Assembly (NCBI GenBank): GCA_023262645.1
Contig: JALRAA010000121.1
Span: 1 to 5,549, forward strand
Direction: 5' to 3'
DNA length: 5,549 nucleotides
Origin: Burkholderiaceae bacterium
Lineage (GTDB): Bacteria; Pseudomonadota; Gammaproteobacteria; Burkholderiales; Burkholderiaceae_C
In this document: positions 1 to 5,549 of the stretch, one piece after another
Layout of the letters: every line of letters starts with the position of its first letter
How positions within the stretch are numbered: the stretch's first letter is position 1
The notes under the pieces: generated by a model
The model's database searches: none
What the model was told of the DNA's origin: nothing
The model's input: the letters and a program-made list of their open reading frames with translations, nothing else
Made by a program: the position numbers and the translations under genes

Positions 1-210
1 GGCTTGGCACAAGCCATGATGCGTTATTTGCGCGACTGGAGCGTGTCTCGCGGTGTGCACAGTATTTGGCTGGAGGTGCGCGCCAGCAACCAGCGTGCGA
101 TCGATCTGTATCTGGCGAGCGGGTTTGTCAAAGACGGTGTGCGCCCCAGTTACTACCCGGTTCACAACGGCCAACGCGAAGACGCGGTGGTCATGTCGTT
201 GAACTGGTGA
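1..210 (+). CDS. rimI: Ribosomal protein bS18 N-alpha-acetyltransferase RimI, C-terminal part (5' end outside window)
   Basis: This is the last 69 codons of a GNAT-family acetyltransferase; reading is open from base 1 in frame 1 and ends at TGA 208-210. RimI transfers acetyl from acetyl-CoA to the N-terminal residue of ribosomal protein S18 in the cytoplasm. The visible part carries the RimI/GNAT C-terminal signature: WLEVRASN, then AIDLY, then GF, and near the end YYP followed by REDAVVMSL. From memory, E. coli RimI has the same spaced pattern (WLEVRASN, AI-LY, GF, R--YYP, REDA--M). The start and the first part of the acetyl-CoA loop lie upstream of the window; the leading GLAQAMM is probably the end of that loop. 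The next gene begins within about 25 nt, so the two are probably co-transcribed. Other GNAT enzymes share the fold, but the YYP/REDA ending argues strongly for RimI. Confidence 0.93.
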   Translation, partial: GLAQAMMRYLRDWSVSRGVHSIWLEVRASNQRAIDLYLASGFVKDGVRPSYYPVHNGQREDAVVMSLNW

Positions 211-221
211 GCGGCGGTGGT

Positions 222-225
222 AAGG
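222..225 (+). promoter_or_regulatory. Likely ribosome binding site for the uracil-DNA glycosylase gene
   Basis: AAGG lies 8 nt before ATG 234, a normal Shine-Dalgarno distance. It favours ATG 234 (or 237) over the in-frame GTG at 207, which overlaps the rimI stop as GTGA. The encoded sequence after the ATG (LDTRQRAMLAEMG) looks like a natural N-terminal helix, which agrees with this choice. The core is only four bases, so support is modest. Confidence 0.45.
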
Positions 226-233
226 TCTGGTCC

Positions 234-1097
234 ATGATGCCTGCACTCGATACCCGACAACGCGCCATGCTGGCTGAAATGGGTGTGCGTGTTTGGCAAC
301 CGGCCGACGAGGTACCAGCGTCTGCTTCCACGCCTATCGTCAATCCTGCAATTCGTGCGGCGGTCCCCATCCCCGTTCCTGCGCCTGTGGCTGCCCCGAT
401 TCGGCAAACGCCGCCAGCCCGTGATGCCGCACCCAGTGTGTCTGCCGATCCCGCGCCGCGCTTGGGCCACTTGCCCGACGGGCTGAGCCAAATGGATTGG
501 CCGTCGCTGAAAAACGCAGCGGCCGAATGCCGTGCCTGTGGATTGTGCGAACACCGCCAACAATCCGTGTTTGCAGAAGGTGCGCCGGTAGAAGGACAAC
601 GCACCGATTGGTTGATCATCGGCGATGCGCCCAACGACAACGAAAACACTTCTGGCAAGCCCTTCAGCGGGCCAGAAGCGGATTTGCTGGACGCCATGTT
701 GCTCGCCATGGGGTTGAAGCGCCCCACGGCTGCGGGCTCGGCAGAATCGGTGGTGTTGGTCAATGCTTTGAAATGCAAGCCGCCCGCACAACGCAATCCC
801 CATGTCGACGAATTGGCGCAGTGCCGACATTTCTTGAACCGGCAAATAGCACTGCTGCAGCCCCGGGTGATCCTGGCGTTGGGGCGCATGGCCGCCATGG
901 CCGTGTTGCACGACAACCAGCCCGACATCCATGCAGTACCGCTGGGGAAATTGCGCGGTCAAGTCCACCAAGCCCATGGCTTTCCCGTGGTCGTCAGTTA
1001 CCACCCCGCCTATTTGATGCGAACCCCCAGCGACAAAGCCAAAGCATGGAGCGACTTGTGTTTGGCGATGAAGCTTTTGCGAAGCGACAACCGATGA
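234..1097 (+). CDS. Family 4 (iron-sulfur) uracil-DNA glycosylase
   Basis: The predicted 287-aa protein should excise uracil from DNA to start base excision repair. It has four parts: an N-terminal helix (1-21), a Pro/Ala-rich, probably disordered linker (about 22-85), an iron-sulfur and active-site half (about 92-160), and a second half ending in a conserved His-Pro. Four cysteines fit the family's 4Fe-4S ligands: C99 and C102 (CRAC), C181 (KCKPP) and C197. Motif I reads GDAPN (130-134) where the family normally has GEAPG; E137 follows, then PF with F144 as the likely uracil-stacking residue. N177 in the N-LKCKPP block and H257 in YHPAYL match the expected base-binding and catalytic positions. 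The ATG at 234 follows an AAGG; GTG 207 would add nine residues. The gene sits 23 nt after rimI and 34 nt before pyrF, so it is probably in one operon. The linker makes it longer than the typical family 4 enzyme of about 200 aa. Whether the altered motif I changes substrate preference cannot be read from sequence. Confidence 0.88.
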   Translation: MMPALDTRQRAMLAEMGVRVWQPADEVPASASTPIVNPAIRAAVPIPVPAPVAAPIRQTPPARDAAPSVSADPAPRLGHLPDGLSQMDWPSLKNAAAECRACGLCEHRQQSVFAEGAPVEGQRTDWLIIGDAPNDNENTSGKPFSGPEADLLDAMLLAMGLKRPTAAGSAESVVLVNALKCKPPAQRNPHVDELAQCRHFLNRQIALLQPRVILALGRMAAMAVLHDNQPDIHAVPLGKLRGQVHQAHGFPVVVSYHPAYLMRTPSDKAKAWSDLCLAMKLLRSDNR

Positions 1098-1118
1098 CGG
1101 TTTGCAGCAGTCGCTACC

Positions 1119-1131
1119 TACAATCAAACCC
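1119..1131 (+). promoter_or_regulatory. Possible -10 element directly before pyrF (leaderless start)
   Basis: TACAAT (1119-1124) matches the sigma70 -10 consensus TATAAT at five of six bases. It lies seven bases before the pyrF ATG, so transcription would begin at or next to the A of the start codon and give a leaderless mRNA. No Shine-Dalgarno motif precedes this ATG, which agrees with that idea. Against it, I find no good -35 hexamer 16-18 nt upstream. The gene could also simply be read from the rimI/glycosylase transcript. Confidence 0.35.
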
Positions 1132-1962
1132 ATGACTTTTCTTGAACAGCTCAAGCACGCCACCCACGCCAGCCGTTCGGTGTTGTGTGTCGGGCTTGAC
1201 CCCGAACCCGCCAAATTTCCTGTGCATCTGCAAAGCCAACCGGATGCAATCTACGCGTTTTGTGCGCAGATCGTAGACGCCACCCACGACTTGGTTTGTG
1301 CTTTCAAGCCGCAAATTGCTTACTTTGCCGCGCACCGTGCTGAAGCGCAGTTAGAGCAATTGATTGCGCATATTCGCCGCGTCGCCCCCGCCGTTCCTGT
1401 GATTTTGGATGCCAAGCGAGGCGATATCGGCAGCACTGCCGAGCAATACGCCATCGAAGCGTTTGAGCGTTACGGTGCCGATGCTGTCACCTTGTCGCCA
1501 TTCATGGGGTTTGATTCGATCGAACCGTATGTCAAGCGGCATGGCAAAGGCGCTTTTTTGCTGTGTCGCACGTCGAACCCCGGTGGCGACGATTGGCAAA
1601 CACGTCGCTTGGCGGACGTTGACGGTCAACCCAGGCTGTTCGAACACTTGGCGCACTTGGCGCAGGGGCCTTGGAATTTGAATGGCCAATTGGGCTTGGT
1701 GGTGGGCGCCACATACCCCGATGAAATTGCCCGTGTGCGCGACATTGCACCGGCTTTGCCGCTGCTGATCCCCGGGGTGGGCGCACAAGGCGGCGATGCC
1801 GCGACCACGCTCAAAGCAGGCTTGCGAAAACAGGGTGACCAAATCAGCGGGCCGATCATCGTCAATTCTTCGCGCGCTATTTTGTACGCCTCACAACGAC
1901 CTACTTTCGCTGAAGACGCACGTCAGGCTGCGCTACAAGCACATCGCGCTTTATCCATTTGA
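1132..1962 (+). CDS. pyrF: Orotidine 5'-phosphate decarboxylase (subfamily 2)
   Basis: The 276-aa enzyme performs the last step of de novo pyrimidine synthesis, decarboxylating OMP to UMP in the cytoplasm. The catalytic signature LDAKRGDIGST is complete, with D93, K95 and D98 as the charged active-site residues. D23 in GLDPEP and K59 in FKPQ are the other expected active-site positions. Later elements of the TIM barrel are also present: VVGATYP (190-196), IPGVGAQGGD (213-222) and NSSR (245-248), whose R248 probably binds the phosphate. Length and motifs fit the longer subfamily 2 enzymes (about 270 aa), not the E. coli type of about 245 aa. ATG 1132 is chosen because it leads directly into the conserved MTFLEQL start; a TTG at 1102 would add ten unconserved residues. 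The gene follows the glycosylase by 34 nt. Its last 12 bases, including the TGA, overlap the end of uvrA on the other strand. It is complete, with no sign of damage. Confidence 0.97.
   Translation: MTFLEQLKHATHASRSVLCVGLDPEPAKFPVHLQSQPDAIYAFCAQIVDATHDLVCAFKPQIAYFAAHRAEAQLEQLIAHIRRVAPAVPVILDAKRGDIGSTAEQYAIEAFERYGADAVTLSPFMGFDSIEPYVKRHGKGAFLLCRTSNPGGDDWQTRRLADVDGQPRLFEHLAHLAQGPWNLNGQLGLVVGATYPDEIARVRDIAPALPLLIPGVGAQGGDAATTLKAGLRKQGDQISGPIIVNSSRAILYASQRPTFAEDARQAALQAHRALSI
1951..1962. other. Tail-to-tail overlap of pyrF and uvrA coding ends
   Basis: The uvrA stop (TAA, reading the minus strand of 1951-1953) lies inside the last codons of pyrF, and the pyrF stop (TGA 1960-1962) lies inside the last codons of uvrA. 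The two genes therefore converge with a 12-bp coding overlap and no space for an intergenic terminator. I saw no GC-rich hairpin followed by a T-run on either strand close to this point. Confidence 0.95.
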
Positions 1963-4935
1963 AAACAACAGGCGTTTGAGATAGCGGCCAGTGACACTCG
2001 CCGGGTTGTTCGCCACCTGCTCGGGTGTGCCAACCGCCACCACTTGGCCACCACCAACACCACCTTGCGGGCCCATGTCGATCAGCCAATCGGCGGTTTT
2101 GATCACGTCCAAGTTGTGCTCAATCACCACCACGGTGTTACCCGCTTGCACCAACTGCTGCAAGACTTTGAGCAATAAGTCGATATCAGCGAAATGCAAA
2201 CCGGTGGTGGGTTCGTCAAGTATGTACAGCGTTTTACCCGTGTCTCGCTTGCTCAATTCCAAGGCCAATTTGACGCGCTGCGCCTCACCGCCGGACAACG
2301 TGGTGGCGGCCTGCCCCAACCGTATATAACCCAAGCCCACTTCCATCAAGGTGTTGAGCTTGCGCGCGAGTGCGGGCACCGGTTTGAAAAACGCCAGCGC
2401 GTCTTCCACGGTCATGTTCAGAATCTGCGCGATGTTTTGGCCCTTGTACTGCACGTCCAAGGTTTCGCGGTTGTAGCGTTGGCCCATGCACACATCGCAC
2501 GGGACATACACATCGGGCAAAAAATGCATTTCTACCTTGACCATGCCGTCGCCTTGGCAAGCGTTGCATCGGCCACCGTCCACGTTGAACGAAAACCGCC
2601 CGGGTCCATAGCCGCGTTCGCGCGACATCGGCACATCGGCCATGAGTTCACGAAGCGGGGTGAACAGTCCGGTGTAGGTGGCGGGGTTGGAACGCGGAGT
2701 GCGGCCAATCGGCGACTGGTCGACATTGATCACCTTGTCGAAATGGTAGAGGCCGAGGATGTCGTCATGCGGCGCAGGCTCTTCATGGGCGCGGTGAATG
2801 TGTCGGGCCACGGCGGTGTACAAGGTGTCATTCACCAAAGTGGACTTGCCCGAACCGGACACCCCGGTCACGCAAGTGAACAAACCCACGGGAAATTCCA
2901 CGGTGACGTTTTGCAGGTTGTTGCCTCGCGCACCCACCACGGTCAACGCTTGGCGAGCCGCGTGTTTTTGCAAGTCGGGTAACGCCTGGCCAAACACATT
3001 TTTGGCGGGTACAGGTGTGTGTGCGGTGGTCTGCAGCAGCCAATCCCGGCGATGCGCAGGCACGGCAATCGATAAATCGCCACTCATATAACGGCCCGTG
3101 AGCGACAGCGCATTGGCCTGCAATTGTGCGGGCGTGCCTTGCGCCATCACCCGCCCGCCATGCACTCCCGCACCAGGCCCCATGTCAATGCAATGGTCGG
3201 CTGCACGAATCATGTCTTCGTCATGCTCAACCACCAATACGCTGTTGCCGATATCGCGCAAATGTTTCAAGGTGTCAATCAATCGGTCGTTGTCGCGTTG
3301 GTGCAAACCGATGCTGGGTTCATCCAGCACATACATCACACCCGTGAGACCGGAACCGATTTGCGAGGCCAGTCGAATACGCTGCGCCTCACCCCCAGAC
3401 AAGGTATCCGCGCTGCGCGAAAGGCTCAAATAGGTGAGGCCCACATCGTTCAGAAATTTCAAACGGTTGGCAATTTCGCGCACCACCTTGTCCGCGATAT
3501 CGGCTTTGTTGCCATCGAGTGTGAGTTGTTGGAAATAGTCTTGGCATTCAGACAATGTGAGATGGCTGACATCGTGCACCGTCAAGGCTTGCGGGCCGGT
3601 GCCCAGACGGACATGGCGGGCCTCGGTGCGCAAACGTGTGCCGGCACAAGCCTCACACGATCGCAAGCCCCGATAACGCGACAACTCTTCACGCACCAAC
3701 GCCGAGTCTGTGTCTTTATAGCGGCGGGCCATGTTGTGAACAATGCCCTCAAAAGGGTGTTGCTTAGACGTTTTACGCCCCGCGCGACTGCCTGACTCCA
3801 ACACATAACTGAATTTGATGGATTCATCGCCCGAGCCATACAACAGCACTTGCTGTATGTCAGCAGGCAGTTGCTCAAAAGGTGTTTCAAGGTCAAATTG
3901 GTAATGGTTGGCCAAACTTTCCAACATGGCAAAGTAGTACGCATTGCGCTTGTCCCAACCCTTGATGGCACCGCTGGCCAAGCTGATTTCGGGGAATGCC
4001 ACGATGCGCGTCGGGTCGAAAAAACTTTGCTCGCCCAAACCTTCGCATGCCGGGCAAGCACCCAGCGGCGAGTTGAACGAGAACAGGCGCGGCTCCAACT
4101 CTCCAATAGCGAAACTGCAATGCGGGCAGGCAAATTTGGCATTGAACGCATGCTCCACACCCGTGTCCAGATCCAACACCAACGCCCTGCCATCGGCCAG
4201 ACGCAACGCGGTTTCCATGCTTTCAGCAATGCGCTGCGCCATGTCAGGCCGCACTTTCAACCGGTCAATCACCACATCAATGTCGTGCTTTTCTTTTTTC
4301 GCCAAAGCGGGCAACTCGGCCAATTCCACGACATGTCCATCGATCCGAAACCGCACAAACCCTTGCGCTTGCATCTGCGCAAACACTTCGGCGAATTCGC
4401 CTTTGCGTTCTCGCGCCACCGGGGCCATCAACAAAATGCGGGTCTCGGCTGGCAGGGCCAACACCGCATCCACCATTTGCGACACGCTTGACGCTTGCAG
4501 CGGCACCCCATGCTGCGGGCAATGGGGTGTGCCAGCCCGCGCAAACAGCAACCGCAAATAGTCATGGATTTCAGTGACCGTACCGACCGTAGAACGTGGG
4601 TTGTGGCTGGTGGCTTTTTGCTCAATCGCAATCGCGGGCGACAAGCCTTCGATCAGGTCTACATCCGGCTTGTCCATGCGCTGCAAAAACTGTCGCGCAT
4701 AAGCCGATAAGCTTTCGACATAACGGCGCTGACCTTCGGCATACAAGGTGTCAAACGCCAAACTCGATTTACCGGATCCCGACAAGCCCGTGATCACCAC
4801 CAACTGGTTGCGTGGGATATCGAGGTCGATGTTCTTCAGGTTGTGCGTGCGGGCACCGCGAATACTGATATTGCGTAACGCGGAGGGGTGGTGGAGGGCT
4901 TGGCCTAAATAAGGGCCGTCATGGGGTGCGTTCAC
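1951..4935 (-). CDS. uvrA: UvrABC excinuclease subunit A, damage-recognition ATPase
   Basis: The 994-aa protein is full-length UvrA, the ABC-type ATPase that dimerises, scans DNA for bulky lesions with UvrB and loads it for nucleotide excision repair. The first nucleotide-binding half has Walker A GLSGSGKSS (50-58, K56), signature LSGGEAQR (512-519) and Walker B VLDEPSIGLH (536-545). The second half has Walker A GVSGSGKST (691-699, K697), signature LSGGEAQR (880-887) and Walker B ILDEPTTGLH (905-914). Zinc modules are intact: C270/C273 with C294/C297, C427/C430, and C790/C793 with C813/C816. The start is GTG 4935, the only usable initiator between an in-frame TGA ten bases upstream and the conserved IRGARTHNLKNI block (25-36). 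This gives an N-terminal extension of about 20 residues relative to E. coli UvrA (940 aa, from memory). A segment of about 30 extra residues before the second Walker A accounts for much of the remaining length. No Shine-Dalgarno motif is obvious. No degenerate motif or frameshift is seen. Confidence 0.98.
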   Translation of the reverse strand: MNAPHDGPYLGQALHHPSALRNISIRGARTHNLKNIDLDIPRNQLVVITGLSGSGKSSLAFDTLYAEGQRRYVESLSAYARQFLQRMDKPDVDLIEGLSPAIAIEQKATSHNPRSTVGTVTEIHDYLRLLFARAGTPHCPQHGVPLQASSVSQMVDAVLALPAETRILLMAPVARERKGEFAEVFAQMQAQGFVRFRIDGHVVELAELPALAKKEKHDIDVVIDRLKVRPDMAQRIAESMETALRLADGRALVLDLDTGVEHAFNAKFACPHCSFAIGELEPRLFSFNSPLGACPACEGLGEQSFFDPTRIVAFPEISLASGAIKGWDKRNAYYFAMLESLANHYQFDLETPFEQLPADIQQVLLYGSGDESIKFSYVLESGSRAGRKTSKQHPFEGIVHNMARRYKDTDSALVREELSRYRGLRSCEACAGTRLRTEARHVRLGTGPQALTVHDVSHLTLSECQDYFQQLTLDGNKADIADKVVREIANRLKFLNDVGLTYLSLSRSADTLSGGEAQRIRLASQIGSGLTGVMYVLDEPSIGLHQRDNDRLIDTLKHLRDIGNSVLVVEHDEDMIRAADHCIDMGPGAGVHGGRVMAQGTPAQLQANALSLTGRYMSGDLSIAVPAHRRDWLLQTTAHTPVPAKNVFGQALPDLQKHAARQALTVVGARGNNLQNVTVEFPVGLFTCVTGVSGSGKSTLVNDTLYTAVARHIHRAHEEPAPHDDILGLYHFDKVINVDQSPIGRTPRSNPATYTGLFTPLRELMADVPMSRERGYGPGRFSFNVDGGRCNACQGDGMVKVEMHFLPDVYVPCDVCMGQRYNRETLDVQYKGQNIAQILNMTVEDALAFFKPVPALARKLNTLMEVGLGYIRLGQAATTLSGGEAQRVKLALELSKRDTGKTLYILDEPTTGLHFADIDLLLKVLQQLVQAGNTVVVIEHNLDVIKTADWLIDMGPQGGVGGGQVVAVGTPEQVANNPASVTGRYLKRLLFSNG

Positions 4936-4963
4936 GGGTCTGTCAAATCATGGGCAACCTGAC

Positions 4964-4992
4964 ATGATAGTGCGCTACGCAGTCTGTGTCAT
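4964..4992 (-). promoter_or_regulatory. Predicted sigma70-type promoter of uvrA
   Basis: On the minus strand the -35 hexamer ATGACA (4992-4987) and the -10 hexamer TATCAT (4969-4964) are separated by exactly 17 bp; each matches consensus at five of six positions. Transcription should start near 4957, leaving a leader of about 22 nt before the GTG at 4935. No LexA box of the form CTGT-N8-ACAG lies in 4921-5070: the three CTGT motifs there (4940, 4984, 5013) have no partner ACAG at the right distance. Confidence 0.6.
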
Positions 4993-5000
4993 CTATGCGG

Positions 5001-5006
5001 GACAAT
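5001..5006 (+). promoter_or_regulatory. Possible -10 element for the MFS transporter gene
   Basis: GACAAT matches the sigma70 -10 consensus at four of six bases and stands eight bases before an in-frame GTG (5015). A start site here would give a near-leaderless mRNA for the longer form of the transporter, or a leader of about 50 nt for the ATG at 5063. No good -35 hexamer is visible, and the region upstream is shared with the uvrA promoter on the other strand. Support is weak. Confidence 0.25.
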
Positions 5007-5062
5007 CATGGGCTGTGAATCCGTCTGCCAACCCCCTTTCCAAGATACAAGACCCCGCGAAT

Positions 5063-5549
5063 ATGACCGCTTTGGAGCGGCGCGCCAGTGCCACCCTGTC
5101 GTCCATTTTTGCTTTGCGCATGTTGGGCTTGTTTTTGGTGCTACCCGTGTTTGCGCTGGAGGCGCGTAAATACCCCGGTGGGGACGATCCATCTTTGATT
5201 GGGCTGGCCATGGGTATTTATGGGTTGACCCAAGGCATTTTGCAAATTCCGTTTGGCATCGCTTCTGACAAATTTGGGCGCAAGCTCGTAATTATTTTGG
5301 GATTGCTGGTTTTTGCCATTGGGAGCGTGTGGGCGGCTTGTGCTGACACCATGCAAGGCTTGTTGGTGGGCCGCGCATTGCAGGGGGCTGGCGCCGTGTC
5401 AGCCGCCGTGACGGCATTGCTGGCGGACTTAACCCGCGACATCGTCCGCACCAAAGCTATGGCGCTGGTGGGAGCCAGCATTGGTTTGATGTTTGCGTTG
5501 TCGCTGGTACTTTCACCTTGGCTGGCAGGATGGATCGGCTTGTCAGGCT
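5063..5549 (+). CDS. MFS transporter, YajR-like, N-terminal part (3' end outside window)
   Basis: The first 162 residues of a major facilitator superfamily permease in the inner membrane are visible; the frame is open to the window edge. The start MTALERRA...FALRMLGLFLVLPV resembles the opening of E. coli YajR (MTPGERRA...FSLRMLGMFMVLPV, from memory). Hydrophobic segments fit TM1 (about 12-32), TM2 (45-66), TM3 (76-93), TM4 (99-120) and TM5 (133-158). MFS motif A, GIASDKFGRK (65-74), lies in the TM2-TM3 loop, and an RALQGAG block (104-110) opens TM4. The substrate cannot be predicted; such proteins are usually annotated as drug or sugar efflux-type carriers. The start is uncertain: ATG 5063 fits the family alignment but lacks a ribosome binding site, GTG 5015 would add 16 polar residues, and ATG 4964 would add 33. 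The gene is divergent from uvrA. My recollection is that related genomes place ssb after it, which this window cannot show. Confidence 0.87.
   Translation, partial: MTALERRASATLSSIFALRMLGLFLVLPVFALEARKYPGGDDPSLIGLAMGIYGLTQGILQIPFGIASDKFGRKLVIILGLLVFAIGSVWAACADTMQGLLVGRALQGAGAVSAAVTALLADLTRDIVRTKAMALVGASIGLMFALSLVLSPWLAGWIGLSG

Larger units (their letters stand above)
4946..5013. repeat. Pair of 10-bp direct repeats flanking the uvrA promoter
   Basis: AATCATGGGC occurs at 4946-4955 and again, perfectly, at 5004-5013, 58 bp apart. The first copy falls in the predicted uvrA leader, just after the start site. The second overlaps the -10-like element facing the transporter. An inverted partial copy, CATGAT (4963-4968), overlaps the uvrA -10 hexamer. 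TGTCA (4941-4945) and TGACA (4960-4964) form a further short inverted pair. The arrangement resembles operators around a divergent promoter, but no regulator can be named. Confidence 0.5.

Noticed and set aside
162..1214. Long open frame (350 codons) on the minus strand opposite the glycosylase gene
   Set aside because: It lies antisense to a well-supported gene, has no recognisable domain, and its open length is expected from the codon bias of GC-rich DNA.
2040..2075. Repetitive CCACC-rich stretch near the uvrA 3' end, considered as a terminator or repeat
   Set aside because: It encodes the conserved Gly-rich GGVGGG segment of UvrA; there is no stable hairpin with a following T-run.
2194..2982. 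Open frame of 262 codons on the plus strand inside uvrA
   Set aside because: It is the antisense shadow of conserved UvrA sequence; the product is compositionally odd and resembles no family I recognise.
4943..4951. Two-codon upstream frame (ATG ATT TGA, minus strand) seven bases before the uvrA GTG
   Set aside because: Such minimal frames arise easily by chance, it has no ribosome binding site, and no attenuation structure is visible around it.
4964..4966. ATG as the start of the transporter gene, in frame with 5063
   Set aside because: It would add 33 residues with no family resemblance, lacks a ribosome binding site, and overlaps the predicted uvrA -10 element.
5008..5010. ATG closest to the transporter -10-like element
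   Set aside because: It is in a different frame from the transporter, and the protein read from it does not resemble an MFS N-terminus.
4940..5028. Possible LexA sites starting at CTGT (4940, 4984, 5013)
   Set aside because: None has ACAG eight bases downstream, so the palindrome is absent in every case.

Overview
This window looks like a core chromosomal segment of a betaproteobacterium, most likely order Burkholderiales and plausibly Comamonadaceae. The reasons are the moderately GC-rich composition with frequent TTG leucine codons, the order rimI - family 4 uracil-DNA glycosylase - pyrF, a UvrA with an N-terminal extension of about 20 residues, and a YajR-like MFS transporter divergent from uvrA. 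Genus cannot be decided by eye. I see no mobile element, tRNA, rRNA, CRISPR array or phage gene.

Layout: (1) Positions 1-1962, plus strand, hold a tightly packed run: the 3' end of rimI (ribosomal protein N-acetyltransferase), a complete iron-sulfur uracil-DNA glycosylase and a complete pyrF (OMP decarboxylase). Gaps are about 23 and 34 nt, which suggests one transcription unit that enters from the left, with a possible extra start site directly before pyrF. (2) Positions 1951-4935, minus strand, hold a complete uvrA. It runs tail-to-tail into pyrF and the two coding sequences overlap by 12 bp, so there is no intergenic terminator. (3) Positions 4936-5062 form a divergent control region with a good sigma70-type promoter for uvrA, a weaker -10-like element facing the transporter, and a perfect 10-bp direct repeat flanking the uvrA promoter. 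(4) From about 5063 to the right edge lies the 5' part of a 12-TM MFS transporter gene, cut by the window end.

Functionally, two genes serve DNA repair: uracil excision by the glycosylase and nucleotide excision by UvrA. pyrF makes UMP, and rimI modifies the ribosome. These are housekeeping roles, and I did not find a convincing new multi-gene system. The points most worth a second look are the repeat-flanked divergent promoter, the apparent lack of a LexA box at uvrA, the overlapping convergent gene ends, the possible leaderless starts and the altered active-site motif of the glycosylase.
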